DNA of 64,000 nucleotides from an uncultured Clostridia bacterium (lineage in GTDB: Bacteria > Bacillota > Clostridia > UBA1381), in NCBI GenBank assembly GCA_947631235.1, contig CANRKO010000002.1:62001-126000 (forward strand), written 5' to 3'. The notes beneath the pieces are model-generated. The model was not told the origin of the DNA and ran no database searches. It worked only from the letters and a program-made list of their open reading frames with translations. Position 1 is the first letter of the stretch; every line of letters begins with the position of its first letter. Positions 39,506 to 50,617 of this stretch are shown here, piece after piece. The position numbers and the translations under genes are program-made.

Positions 39506-40771
39506 GTGAAATTTAACGTAAAAAGATATTTTCAGGTTCTCGGCGTATCGCTGGCGGTAATCGTTGCCGCGGTGGCTGTGTGTATGGGATTTGAATTCGG
39601 CACGACGGGCGACGAGACCGAAATGGTTGATAATACGTCCACGGTACGCGCCGAGGGCGGAAAGCTTAACGTACTACTGATGGGTACGGACGTGGAAGGA
39701 CTGCGCACGGACGCAATAATGCTCGCGTGCATAGACACCGACAAGCGCGAGATAAATATGCTCTCCGTTCCGCGTGACACCGAGATGTACGTCGGTAACC
39801 GCTACCAGAAGATAAACGCGGCTCACGCGTATATCGGCAGTGACGGACAGATAGGCGGCCCGACCGCGACGTGCGAGGCGGTGACGCGCATTACGGGAAT
39901 ACCGATTAACTATTACGTGGACTTTTCGTTCGACGCGGTCGCGCACGTTATAAACGAGCTCGGACCGATTGACTTCGAGATACCCGACCTTTACGGCGAC
40001 GGCGTGGGCATGGTTTACGACGACCCTGTGCAGAGCCTGCATATATACCTGCCGCCCGGACATTACGGCGACGGCGGCGACTACCCGGGACTTACGGGTC
40101 AGCAGGCGGTATGGCTCATGCGTTACCGTCACGGTAATGTCAATCCAAATACCGGCACGTTTAAGGGCTACACGAACGGCGACACCGACAGAGTGGAAAT
40201 GCAGCAGAAATTCTTAAAAGCCGTCGTTGACCAGAAGGTAAATCCGAGCCTCGTAATGAAGATCCCCGCGATATTCAAGGCGGTAAGCGGTGAGATAAAG
40301 ACGAATTTCACCGTGAGCGACATAATCACGTATTCAAAATTCATTACCGACTTTACGAGCGCGAGCATACATTCCTATCAGCTCCCGGGCGAGTACGGAC
40401 ACGACGGCAACGGCGACGTGTGGATACCCGACATGGACGCTACGAGAGAAATGATTGAAACGGTGTTCGGCTACGACGCGTCGGGAATAACGACCGGCAA
40501 TCCCAACGATCCGGATAGCAGCGAGGCGGGCAAGACGACAAGAACAGCCGGTCAGGCGGCTGCGTCCGGCTCGTCCGACGAATCGGACGATACGTACTAC
40601 GAAAGTCCGTCCGAGTCGTACTCGGTATCATCGGACGATGACGACGATGATTACGACTACACGGACAGCAGCTACGACGAGGATTACAGCTACGACGAAG
40701 AAACCGATACATACGATGACAGCGACGACTACGATTCGAGCGATTATGATACATACGATGATGAAGAATAA
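39506..40771 (+). CDS. LytR-CpsA-Psr (LCP) family wall-polymer ligase with acidic tail
   Basis: This 421-residue protein has a membrane anchor (about 13-33) and an extracellular LCP domain (about 55-250) with L-L-M-G-T-D near 60, R-T-D-A-I-M-L near 69, S-V-P-R-D-T near 89 and R-x-R-H near 213. LCP enzymes attach teichoic acid or capsule chains to peptidoglycan from undecaprenyl-phosphate carriers. From about residue 356 to the end the protein is almost only Asp, Ser, Tyr, Glu and Thr, an unusual acidic tail. The GTG start is chosen because GGAGG lies nine bases upstream. A WalR-type box precedes the promoter. The TagO-like gene at 62684 could make its lipid-linked substrate. Confidence 0.93.
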   Translation: MKFNVKRYFQVLGVSLAVIVAAVAVCMGFEFGTTGDETEMVDNTSTVRAEGGKLNVLLMGTDVEGLRTDAIMLACIDTDKREINMLSVPRDTEMYVGNRYQKINAAHAYIGSDGQIGGPTATCEAVTRITGIPINYYVDFSFDAVAHVINELGPIDFEIPDLYGDGVGMVYDDPVQSLHIYLPPGHYGDGGDYPGLTGQQAVWLMRYRHGNVNPNTGTFKGYTNGDTDRVEMQQKFLKAVVDQKVNPSLVMKIPAIFKAVSGEIKTNFTVSDIITYSKFITDFTSASIHSYQLPGEYGHDGNGDVWIPDMDATREMIETVFGYDASGITTGNPNDPDSSEAGKTTRTAGQAAASGSSDESDDTYYESPSESYSVSSDDDDDDYDYTDSSYDEDYSYDEETDTYDDSDDYDSSDYDTYDDEE

Positions 40772-40786
40772 AATGCCGAAAAATAC

Positions 40787-40815
40787 TTGACATTTTGCAC
40801 ATTGTATGCTATAAT
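40787..40815 (+). promoter_or_regulatory. Perfect consensus promoter of the rimP-nusA operon
   Basis: TTGACA (40787-40792), 17 bases, TATAAT (40810-40815), both perfect matches. Confidence 0.95.
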
Positions 40816-40844
40816 AAATACTACCTATGAATATACTATATTCA

Positions 40845-40871
40845 GAAAGAGTGGGCAAGTCCCACTCTTTC
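40845..40871 (+). promoter_or_regulatory. Leader hairpin upstream of rimP
   Basis: Perfect 11-base stem GAAAGAGTGGG/CCCACTCTTTC with a five-base loop, about 22 bases after the predicted start site. Only TTTA follows, so it is a weak terminator at most. Hairpins with GTGGG/CCCAC stems are common in front of rimP in Bacillota and may mediate NusA feedback. Confidence 0.7.
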
Positions 40872-40911
40872 ATTTATAATTTTCGAAAAAGTCGTGAAAC
40901 AGGGAGGAAAT

Positions 40912-41370
40912 ATGGCGAATATAACGGAAACAAAGGCTCTCGCCGCGGGCGAGGGAGTCGCCGCAAAGCAGGGCGTTTACATCGTTGACGTGACGTATAA
41001 GAAGGAGCAGGACGGTTACTCGCTCTGCTACTACATCGACCGCGACGGCGGTGTGGGCATAGACGAATGCGAAACGTTTTCAAAGGCGGTCGAGGAGGTT
41101 CTCGACAGGGAGAATTTCATAGACGGCGCGTACACGCTCGAAGTATCGTCGCCCGGCGCGGACAGGAAACTCACTAAAGAGAGAGAATTTCTGTACTACA
41201 TCGGACGCGAGGTTGACGTGAAACTGTACGCAGCCGAGGACGGACAAAAGGAGTTTTCGGGCGTTCTTAAAGATTACACGGACGGCGACGCGTATGTGGA
41301 ATATTGCGGAGAGACAAAGAAAATACCCGTTAAAAGCGCGGTTTATATAAGATTAGGCTTTAAATTTTAA
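40912..41370 (+). CDS. rimP: Ribosome maturation factor RimP
   Basis: RimP (152 residues) helps 30S subunit assembly. The N-terminal domain contains V-Y-I-V-D-V-T-Y-K-K-E and Y-I-D-R-D-G-G-V-G-I-D-E-C; the motif L-E-V-S-S-P-G-A-D-R-K-L near 81-93 is the RimP signature; an Sm-like domain follows to the end (A-V-Y-I-R-L-G-F-K-F). GGGAGG lies seven bases before the ATG. It is the first gene of the nusA operon, behind a strong promoter and a leader hairpin. Confidence 0.94.
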   Translation: MANITETKALAAGEGVAAKQGVYIVDVTYKKEQDGYSLCYYIDRDGGVGIDECETFSKAVEEVLDRENFIDGAYTLEVSSPGADRKLTKEREFLYYIGREVDVKLYAAEDGQKEFSGVLKDYTDGDAYVEYCGETKKIPVKSAVYIRLGFKF

Positions 41371-41383
41371 AAGAGAGGAAGAT

Positions 41384-42415
41384 TTGAGAAAAATGGAAAA
41401 GGGATTATTCGACGTTCTTATGGAAATATGCGACGAGAAGGGCATAAGCCCCGACGTACTTACAGAGGCTTTGGAGGCTGCACTTGTGGCTGCGTACAGA
41501 AAGAACTTCAACTCATCTCAAAATGTCAAGGTTGAAATGGATAAGGAAAAGGGTACGGTCAAGGTATACGCGCAGAAAACCGTTGCCGAAACCGTTGAGG
41601 ATGAGCGCGAACAGATTTCTCTCGAAGACGCGAGAAAGATAGACGGCGCTTACGATGTGGGCGATATAGTGAACATAGAGGTAACGCCCAAAAACTTCGG
41701 CAGAATAAGCGCCATGACGGCAAAGCAGGTCGTCACACAGAGAATAAGAGAGGCGGAGCGCGGTATCATATACAGCGAATACACCGAAAAGACGAACGAC
41801 ATAATATCGGGACGCGTCGAAAGAGTTGAGCGCGGCGCGGTGTTTATCGACATCGGCAAGATAGAGGCGATACTCCCCGAAAAGGAGCAGCCGCCGGGTG
41901 AAACATATATGGTGGGCGAAATGATACGCTGCTACGTAAGCGACGTGAGAACGGGCGCGAGAGGAACGCAGATAATCGTTTCGAGAACGCACCCGGGTCT
42001 TGTGAGAAAGCTGTTTGAATACGAGGTGCCGGAAATAGGCGCGGGAATAGTAGAGATAAAGAGTATCGCGCGTGAGGCGGGCAGCAGAACGAAAATCGCC
42101 GTTTACTCGAACGACCCCGACGTTGACGCGCAGGGCTCTTGCATAGGGCCGAGAGGTATAAGAGTACAGAACATAGGCGAGGAACTGCGCGACGAGAAGA
42201 TTGACATAGTAAAGTGGAGCGAGGATCCCGCGGAGTATATCGCGGCGAGTCTCAGCCCGTCGAAGGTGATACGCACGGAAATAGACGAGGAAGAAAAGAG
42301 AGCGACCGTCACCGTTCCCGAGCATCAGCTTTCACTCGCGATAGGCAAGTCGGGACAGAATGTACGTCTTGCGGCGCGGCTTACAGGCTGGAAGATAGAT
42401 ATAAACGCGGAGTAA
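41384..42415 (+). CDS. nusA: Transcription termination/antitermination factor NusA
   Basis: NusA (343 residues) binds RNA polymerase and modulates pausing and termination. An N-terminal polymerase-binding domain (about 1-125), an S1 domain (about 130-200; G-R-V-E-R-V-E-R-G-A) and two KH domains (about 210-343) with D-P-D-V-D-A-Q-G-S-C-I-G-P-R-G and the final A-I-G-K-S-G-Q-N-V-R-L-A-A are present; C-terminal acidic repeats are absent, as usual in Bacillota. The TTG at 41384 has AGAGG five bases upstream; ATG at 41393 is an almost equal alternative, three codons shorter. Confidence 0.95.
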   Translation: MRKMEKGLFDVLMEICDEKGISPDVLTEALEAALVAAYRKNFNSSQNVKVEMDKEKGTVKVYAQKTVAETVEDEREQISLEDARKIDGAYDVGDIVNIEVTPKNFGRISAMTAKQVVTQRIREAERGIIYSEYTEKTNDIISGRVERVERGAVFIDIGKIEAILPEKEQPPGETYMVGEMIRCYVSDVRTGARGTQIIVSRTHPGLVRKLFEYEVPEIGAGIVEIKSIAREAGSRTKIAVYSNDPDVDAQGSCIGPRGIRVQNIGEELRDEKIDIVKWSEDPAEYIAASLSPSKVIRTEIDEEEKRATVTVPEHQLSLAIGKSGQNVRLAARLTGWKIDINAE

Positions 42416-42419
42416 GTTT

Positions 42420-42686
42420 ATGACGGAAAAACATATACCACTCAGAATGTGCATTTCGTGCAGACAGATGAAACCGCAGAGCGAACTTATACGCGTCGTG
42501 CGTGAAAACGGCACGGGCGCGGTACTGACGGACAATGAAAAAAAGCTGTTCGGCAGGGGCGCGTACGTGTGCAGGGAAACGGAATGTATAAACAAGGCGA
42601 AAAAAAGGAACGGCTTTGCAAGGCATCTGGGGTGCGCCGTTCCGTCGGAGATATATGAATCCTTACAGGAAGAAAAGAAAGGATGA
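42420..42686 (+). CDS. rnpM: RnpM (YlxR) RNA-binding protein
   Basis: This 88-residue protein has the YlxR fold: R-M-C-I-S-C-R near 9-15, a Gly-R-G-A-Y-V-C motif near 46-52 and basic K-K-R-N-G-F-A-R near 62-70. In Bacillus YlxR (RnpM) binds RNase P RNA and modulates its activity. The gene lies between nusA and infB, its universal place. The usual next gene, a L7Ae-type ribosomal protein (ylxQ), is missing: infB starts directly at the rnpM stop. Confidence 0.93.
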   Translation: MTEKHIPLRMCISCRQMKPQSELIRVVRENGTGAVLTDNEKKLFGRGAYVCRETECINKAKKRNGFARHLGCAVPSEIYESLQEEKKG

Positions 42687-42691
42687 TGAAT

Positions 42692-45172
<2,481 letters not shown>

Positions 45173-45180
45173 CTCAATAT

Positions 45181-45284
45181 GGCTCCCCTAATAGGGGAGC
45201 TGTCACACGCAGTGTGACTGAGGGGTTTATATCGAACAAAACCCTTCCACCGCCTTCGGCGGTCCCCCTCCCCTAGTAGGGGAG
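45181..45284. repeat. Composite multi-stem dispersed repeat between infB and rbfA
   Basis: CTCCCCTA/TAGGGGAG stem, GTCACAC...GTGTGAC stem, GAGGGGTTT, an AT-rich middle, then the ACCGCC...GGCGGT stem and a second CTCCCCTA/TAGGGGAG stem. It is built like the elements at 26129 and 56334. Confidence 0.85.
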
Positions 45285-45288
45285 GCTT

Positions 45289-45388
45289 ACCGTAGGGGAC
45301 GGCGCCCACGACGTCCCGCCGTAGGGGCGGTCATCGGCCGCCCGTACCCCACACCGTAGGGGCGACCCTTGCGGTCGCCCGCAAATAA
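45289..45388. repeat. Three GTAGGGGC-type palindrome units
   Basis: GTAGGGGACGGCGCC..., GTAGGGGCGGTCATCGGCCGCCC and GTAGGGGCGACC...GGTCGCCC in tandem. The second and third units recur at 63881-63963. Confidence 0.8.
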
Positions 45389-45409
45389 AATTATAGCAGG
45401 TACACAAAA

Positions 45410-45745
45410 ATGGCAAGAATAGACAAAATCAACGGCGAGGTAATGCGCGAACTGGCGAACATCATACGCAGCCTGAAAGACTCGCGCATACCGCTTATGA
45501 CGAGCGTGGTAAAGGTCAGTGTCACGAGCGACCTGCGCTATGCGAAAGCCTACATCTCCGTAATGGGAGACGAGGAAACGAAAAAAAAGGCTATGGAAGG
45601 CTTAAAGAGCGCGTCGGGCTATATACGGCGCGAGATAGGCAAGCGTATAGATCTGCGCTACACGCCCGAATTTATTTTTGAGCTTGACAACTCAATCGAG
45701 CACGGCGCGAGAATAGAGGAGCTTTTAAAACGTTATGGAAAATAA
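45410..45745 (+). CDS. rbfA: Ribosome-binding factor A
   Basis: RbfA (111 residues) acts in 16S rRNA 5'-end processing and late 30S assembly. The KH-like fold is visible with R-E-L-A-N-I-I near 12-18, V-T-S-D-L-R-Y-A-K-A-Y-I-S near 38-50, and R-x-x-I-G-K-R-I-D-L-R-Y-T-P-E at 75-90, including the R-x-x-P-E block. The ribosome site upstream is weak (AGCAGG). Overlap with the next gene by 11 bases indicates coupling. A repeat cluster of about 230 bases divides it from infB, but no terminator or promoter is evident. Confidence 0.94.
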   Translation: MARIDKINGEVMRELANIIRSLKDSRIPLMTSVVKVSVTSDLRYAKAYISVMGDEETKKKAMEGLKSASGYIRREIGKRIDLRYTPEFIFELDNSIEHGARIEELLKRYGK

Positions 45746-46706
45746 TATGAAGGCGGTTGCCGACAAAATAACAGCCGCGGAAACGGTTGCAATTCTGACC
45801 CACGTAAACGAGGATCCCGACACCTTGGGATCCTGCTTTGCGTTTAAAAAAATGATGACAAAACTCGGCAAAAAAGCCGAAATATACGTAAGCGGCAAGG
45901 TGGAGGAACGCCTTTCGTTCATGGGCAGCGATTACATAATATACGACGAAAGCATGAAAAAGCGTTACGACCTGTGCGCGTGCATCGACTGCGGCGACGC
46001 GCAGCGCATAGGCTCGCGCAAATCGTTGTTCAACGCGGCGGACGCTACGATAAACATCGACCACCACTACACGAACACGAATTTCGCCGACGCGAATCTT
46101 GTAAACGGCGGAGCGTCCTCGGCTGCGGAGATACTCACTGAACTTTTCGCGTACATGAAACTCGATTTGGACGACGCGATAGCAGCCGATTTGTACACCG
46201 CGATATGCTCCGACACGGGCTGCTTTAAATTCAGCAGCGTCACGCCGAAAACAATGCGTATGGCTGCTGATTTGCTTGAATATAATTTTGACCACGCCGA
46301 AATCGCGAGACTTCTTTTCGACACCGAGTCGCTCGCGGCGGCAAGGCTCAAAGCCGAGATAACGGGCGGCATAAAGAGTTACGCGGACGGTAAGATAACG
46401 CTCGTGACAGCCGACGAGAAGGACGGCGAAAAGTACGGCATAGCCCCCGAGGACATACCGAACCTCGTGGAGATACCGCGCCGCATAGAAGGCGCGGAGA
46501 TAGCCGTGTGCGTAAAGAAAACATCGTCGGGCTACCGCGTAAATCTGCGCTCGAACGGAGACGCGGACGTTTCCGGCGCGGCTGCCGCGATAGGCGGGGG
46601 CGGTCACAAAAAAGCCGCCGGCGGCACAATTCATGCCGCAAGCATGGAGGATGCCGAGAAAATAATCATAGACGAATGTTTAAAGGCGTTAGAGGAAATG
46701 AAATGA
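45735..46706 (+). CDS. nrnA: DHH-family oligoribonuclease / pAp phosphatase
   Basis: NrnA (323 residues) degrades 2-5 nt RNA oligomers and dephosphorylates pAp. H-V-N-E-D-P-D-T-L-G-S near 22-32, the D-H-H motif near 108-110 and the DHHA1 motif G-G-G-G-H-K-K-A-A-G-G near 287-297 are present. The usual N-P-D-G-D is here N-E-D-P-D, a mild variant. It overlaps rbfA by 11 bases and truB by four, the standard order rbfA-nrnA-truB. An in-frame ATG at 45747 is an alternative start. Confidence 0.95.
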   Translation: MENNMKAVADKITAAETVAILTHVNEDPDTLGSCFAFKKMMTKLGKKAEIYVSGKVEERLSFMGSDYIIYDESMKKRYDLCACIDCGDAQRIGSRKSLFNAADATINIDHHYTNTNFADANLVNGGASSAAEILTELFAYMKLDLDDAIAADLYTAICSDTGCFKFSSVTPKTMRMAADLLEYNFDHAEIARLLFDTESLAAARLKAEITGGIKSYADGKITLVTADEKDGEKYGIAPEDIPNLVEIPRRIEGAEIAVCVKKTSSGYRVNLRSNGDADVSGAAAAIGGGGHKKAAGGTIHAASMEDAEKIIIDECLKALEEMK

Positions 46707-47572
46707 ACGGTATAATAATCGTTGATAAGCCGAAGGGCAAAACGTCGCACGACGTGGTGTACGCGGTGCGCCGCCTTACGGGCGTGAAAAAGGTCGGTCA
46801 CACCGGCACGCTCGACCCCATGGCGACGGGCGTTCTGCCCGTGTGCGTGGGCAGCGCGACAAAGGCTGCCGATATGCTCACGCTGTCCGACAAAATTTAC
46901 CGCGCCGAGTTTATACTCGGCAAAACGACCGACACGCAGGACGCGGAGGGTACGGTTTTAACGGAGCATGAAGTCACCTGCGGCGAGGACGAAATCAGAA
47001 ACGCAGTAATGAGTTTTGTCGGCGAAATCGAACAGGTACCGCCGATGTACTCGGCGGTAAAGCGTAACGGCAAAAAGCTGTACGAGCTTGCGAGACAGGG
47101 AATAGAGGTCGAGCGCGAGCCGCGACGCGTCACAATACACTCGATAGACATTATCGGCATAAACGGCAAAAGCGTCACAATGGACGTACACTGCTCGAAG
47201 GGCGTTTACATACGTACGCTTTGCGCCGACATAGGCGAAAAGCTCGGCACGGGCGCGTACATGAACGCGCTGCGCCGCACTAAAACTGGCGCGTTCACAG
47301 CCGAGGAAAGCCGCACGCTTGACGAACTCACGGCTATGGCTGAAAACGGCGAGATAGAGAGAGCGCTTATACCCGTGGACAGACTGTTTGACGACCTGCC
47401 GCGCATAACGCTCAACGAAAAACAGAAAAAAAGCGTAACGAACGGCGTACGCATGACATACAAGGGCGCGGAGAACGAGCGTTACCGCGTCTACGACGAA
47501 AACGGGGCGTTCCTGTGCGTGTCAAAAATCACGGACGGACGGCTCACGCTCGAAAAATCATTTTGGAGTTAA
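46703..47572 (+). CDS. truB: tRNA pseudouridine-55 synthase TruB
   Basis: TruB (289 residues) makes pseudouridine 55 in the T-loop of tRNA. The N-terminal G-I-I-I-V-D-K-P-K-G-K-T-S-H-D-V, the catalytic-Asp motif G-H-T-G-T-L-D-P-M-A-T-G-V-L at about 32-46, and the R-x-V-x-I-H region are diagnostic. A C-terminal PUA-like region follows. The ATG overlaps the nrnA stop (ATGA); an open frame extends back to 46508 inside nrnA, but has no ribosome site. Confidence 0.96.
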   Translation: MNGIIIVDKPKGKTSHDVVYAVRRLTGVKKVGHTGTLDPMATGVLPVCVGSATKAADMLTLSDKIYRAEFILGKTTDTQDAEGTVLTEHEVTCGEDEIRNAVMSFVGEIEQVPPMYSAVKRNGKKLYELARQGIEVEREPRRVTIHSIDIIGINGKSVTMDVHCSKGVYIRTLCADIGEKLGTGAYMNALRRTKTGAFTAEESRTLDELTAMAENGEIERALIPVDRLFDDLPRITLNEKQKKSVTNGVRMTYKGAENERYRVYDENGAFLCVSKITDGRLTLEKSFWS

Positions 47573-47593
47573 GACAAAAGAGGAGGGGTGACA

Positions 47594-48496
47594 ATGGAGA
47601 TACTGCGCGATACCGTGCCATACGACGGCACCGTTGCCGCGCTCGGCAATTTTGACGGACTTCACGTCGCCCACATGACCATAATACGAAACGGCATAAA
47701 ATACGCCGAGGAACACGGTTTAAAAAGCGGCGTGCTGCTGTTCGACGTGAATACGAAGGACTTGACGCAGGGCGGCGTAGAGCTCATAACGCCGATAGAG
47801 GCGAAAATAGAACTTTTGGGACGCGAAAAGCCCGACTTTGTGTTTATGCGCAGGTTTGACCAGGAATTTATGCAGCTTTCACCCGACGAGTTCGCGCAGT
47901 ACCTCGTGAACACGCTCCATGTAAAGGCGGTCTGCTGCGGCTACGATTACAGTTTCGGCTACAAAGCGTCGGGCGACGCGGAACTTTTGCGCAGGCTCGG
48001 CGAAAAATACGGCTTTGAGGTGCTTGTGACGGACGTTATAAAGCTTGACGGCACGGTGGTGTCAAGCACTTACATACGCTCCCTTATCCGCGAGGGCGAC
48101 ATGGAGAGGGCTGAAATGTTTCTCGGGCGCAGGTTCTGCGTCGAGGGCATAGTCGTAAAAGGCTTGCAGAACGGCACAAAAATGGGCTTTCCGACCGCGA
48201 ACGTCGCTTACGACAAGCACATGGCGCTGCCGAAGGAGGGCGTGTACGCCGGTATCACATACGTACACGGCAAACGCTTAAAATGCGTTATAAACGTCGG
48301 CAAAAACCCGACCTTCGGCGCGCGCAGGGTCACGATAGAGAGCCACATACTCGACTTTGACGAAAACATCTACGGCGAATACATACGCGTGAGTTTCGCC
48401 AAGCGGCTGCGCGGCGATATTAAATTCAGCGGCGCGGACGAGCTTGTAAAGCAGATACAAAAGGACACGGAAATAGTAAGGAACATGGTACTGTAA
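47594..48496 (+). CDS. ribF: Bifunctional riboflavin kinase / FAD synthetase
   Basis: RibF (300 residues) phosphorylates riboflavin and adenylates FMN. The FAD synthetase half has G-N-F-D-G-L-H near 20-26 and G-Y-D-Y-S-F-G near 114, S-S-T-Y-I-R near 155. The kinase half (about 180-300) has G-F-P-T-A-N near 200 and F-G-x-R near 240. The second His of the usual G-N-F-D-G-V-H-x-G-H is preserved (H-V-A-H). Start ATG 47594 has AGGAGGGG six bases upstream; GTG at 47588 is inside that site and unlikely. It follows truB as in most Bacillota. Confidence 0.95.
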   Translation: MEILRDTVPYDGTVAALGNFDGLHVAHMTIIRNGIKYAEEHGLKSGVLLFDVNTKDLTQGGVELITPIEAKIELLGREKPDFVFMRRFDQEFMQLSPDEFAQYLVNTLHVKAVCCGYDYSFGYKASGDAELLRRLGEKYGFEVLVTDVIKLDGTVVSSTYIRSLIREGDMERAEMFLGRRFCVEGIVVKGLQNGTKMGFPTANVAYDKHMALPKEGVYAGITYVHGKRLKCVINVGKNPTFGARRVTIESHILDFDENIYGEYIRVSFAKRLRGDIKFSGADELVKQIQKDTEIVRNMVL

Positions 48497-48507
48497 GGAG
48501 GATAAAC

Positions 48508-49872
48508 ATGAGCTTTTCAACACTGATTCTGGCGGCGGGCATGGGTACGAGAATGAAATCGAGCCGCCCGAAGGTAATACACACGGTATGCGGCAAGCCG
48601 CTCACGATGTGGGTCATTGACGCGTCAAAGGCGGCGGGCGCGGACAAGGTGTGCGCCGTTGTCGGACACTGCGCGGATATGGTAAAGGAAACGCTCGGCG
48701 GCGCGTGCGAATACGCGTTGCAGGCGGAGCAGAAAGGCACGGGTCACGCCGTAATGCAGGCGATGAATTTTATAAAAAGCGCGGACGGTGAGATAGTGAT
48801 TTTAAACGGCGACACTCCGCTTGTGACAGCCGGCGCGATAAAGGACGCGGTGGAGTACCACAGAACAAGCGGCAACAAGGCAACCGTCATAACAGCCATA
48901 CTCCCCGACGCGACAGGTTACGGCAGAATAGTGCGCGGCGCGGAAGGCGGCGTTAAAAAAATCGTCGAGCAGAAGAACGCGACCGATGAGGAAAAGAAGA
49001 TAAACGAGGTAAACTCCGGTATGTACGTGTTTGACGCGCAGTCGCTCGCGTACGCGCTCACAAAGCTCACGCCGAACAACGCGCAGGGTGAGTATTACCT
49101 CACCGATACGCTCGAGATCCTCCTCGCGGCGGGCGAGAATGTCGGCGGGTACGCCATAGCCGACAACGACGAGATACGCGGCATAAACGACAGAGTGCAG
49201 CTTTACGAGGCTGAAAAAATAATGCGCCGCCGCATAAACGAAAAGCATATGCGCGAGGGCGTGACGATACGCGACATTGACAGCGTTTGTATCGAGGACG
49301 GCGTAACGATAGGCGCGGACACCGAGATAGACGGCTGTGTTACGATAAAAAGCGGCACAGTGATAGGCGAGGGCTGCTACATAGGCGGCACGACGACCGT
49401 GGATAATTCCGAGATATGCGACGGAGCGCATATTTTAAGCTCCGTGATTTTGAACTCAAAAATAGGCAAAAACACGAACGTAGGCCCGTTCGCATACGTG
49501 CGTCCGAACTGCGTCGTCGGCGACAACGTGAAGGTCGGCGATTTTGTCGAGGTCAAGAATTCTACCATAGGCGACGGCACGAAAATATCGCACCTCACCT
49601 ACATCGGCGACAGCGACGTGGGCGAGCGCGTAAACTTCGGCTGCGGCACTGTTACCTGTAACTACGACGGCAAAAAGAAATTCCGCACGACGATAGGCGA
49701 CGACTGCTTTATCGGCTGCAATACCAACCTCGTTTCGCCCGTCAGCGTCGGTGACGGCGCGTATATCGCGGCGGGTTCGACGATTACCGACGATATTCCC
49801 GATAACGCCCTCGCAATAGCAAGAGAACGCCAGGTGAATAAAAACACATGGAAAGATAAACGCGGAGAGTAA
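48508..49872 (+). CDS. glmU: Bifunctional GlmU (N-acetyltransferase / uridylyltransferase)
   Basis: GlmU (454 residues) makes UDP-GlcNAc for wall synthesis. The uridylyltransferase domain opens with L-I-L-A-A-G-M-G-T-R-M-K-S near 6-18 and P-K-V-I-H. The left-handed beta-helix acetyltransferase domain spans about 250-454 with hexapeptide repeats (I-G-x-G-x-x-I). C-N-Y-D-G-K-K-K near 386 is conserved. GGAGGA precedes the ATG. It stands directly after ribF, which joins the nusA and glmU-pth-mfd modules into one run in this genome. Confidence 0.96.
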   Translation: MSFSTLILAAGMGTRMKSSRPKVIHTVCGKPLTMWVIDASKAAGADKVCAVVGHCADMVKETLGGACEYALQAEQKGTGHAVMQAMNFIKSADGEIVILNGDTPLVTAGAIKDAVEYHRTSGNKATVITAILPDATGYGRIVRGAEGGVKKIVEQKNATDEEKKINEVNSGMYVFDAQSLAYALTKLTPNNAQGEYYLTDTLEILLAAGENVGGYAIADNDEIRGINDRVQLYEAEKIMRRRINEKHMREGVTIRDIDSVCIEDGVTIGADTEIDGCVTIKSGTVIGEGCYIGGTTTVDNSEICDGAHILSSVILNSKIGKNTNVGPFAYVRPNCVVGDNVKVGDFVEVKNSTIGDGTKISHLTYIGDSDVGERVNFGCGTVTCNYDGKKKFRTTIGDDCFIGCNTNLVSPVSVGDGAYIAAGSTITDDIPDNALAIARERQVNKNTWKDKRGE

Positions 49873-49888
49873 GAAGCCACCCGCCGTT

Positions 49889-50003
49889 AGCCTCCCTTGT
49901 CAAAGGGAGGGGGACCGCCGAAGGCGGTGGAGGGATTCAATTATAAAATTGAAAAGGAATCCCCCAGTCAGCTACGCTGACAGCCCCCTTTAACAAGGGG
50001 GCC
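49889..50003. repeat. Composite multi-stem dispersed repeat between glmU and pth
   Basis: Nearly the same sequence and orientation as 23901-24015, differing by a few bases in the loops and the AT-rich middle. Confidence 0.88.
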
Positions 50004-50049
50004 TCAATATGTCAATCCAATACAACCCCACAAGGAGGAAACATCGCGA

Positions 50050-50616
50050 ATGTATATCATAGTCGGTCTCGGCAATCCGGGCGTGCAGTACGACATGACG
50101 CGCCACAACATCGGCTTTCACACGATAGACTACATCGCCGACAAACACAACATAAAAATTAAAAAGCTGAAATTCAAATCCGTGTACGGCGAGGGCGTCA
50201 TCGCGGGCGAGAAGGTATACCTCGTAAAGCCGCAGACGTACATGAATTTAAGCGGCGAGAGCGTCGCGGAACTGGCGCGGTTTTACAAAGTACCGCCGGA
50301 GCGTATAATAGTGATAAACGACGATATTTCTCTCGAAACGGGCAGAATAAGAGTGCGCGCAAAGGGCAGCGCGGGCGGTCACAACGGACTCAAATCCATA
50401 ATCTACCTGCTCGGCAGCGACGAGTTCCCGCGCGTCAAAATGGGCGTGGGTGCGCCGAAACGCGAGGGCGGCGACCTTGCCGACTACGTACTGGGACGCT
50501 TTGCGAAGGACGAGATACCCGTAATGGAGGACGCTATAATAAGGGCGTGCGGCGCGGTTGAGGAAATCATCAAAAACGGCGCGGAAAGCGCGATGAACAA
50601 ATTTAACGGTAAATAA
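50050..50616 (+). CDS. pth: Peptidyl-tRNA hydrolase
   Basis: Pth (188 residues) recycles peptidyl-tRNA dropped from the ribosome. I-V-G-L-G-N-P-G opens the protein; T-R-H-N-I-G-F near 17-23 carries the catalytic His; K-P-Q-T-Y-M-N-L-S-G near 60-69 and G-S-A-G-G-H-N-G-L-K-S near 107-117 are the other signatures. AGGAGG lies about 11 bases before the ATG. It is followed after one base by mfd, a common pairing. Confidence 0.96.
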   Translation: MYIIVGLGNPGVQYDMTRHNIGFHTIDYIADKHNIKIKKLKFKSVYGEGVIAGEKVYLVKPQTYMNLSGESVAELARFYKVPPERIIVINDDISLETGRIRVRAKGSAGGHNGLKSIIYLLGSDEFPRVKMGVGAPKREGGDLADYVLGRFAKDEIPVMEDAIIRACGAVEEIIKNGAESAMNKFNGK

Positions 50617-50617
50617 T

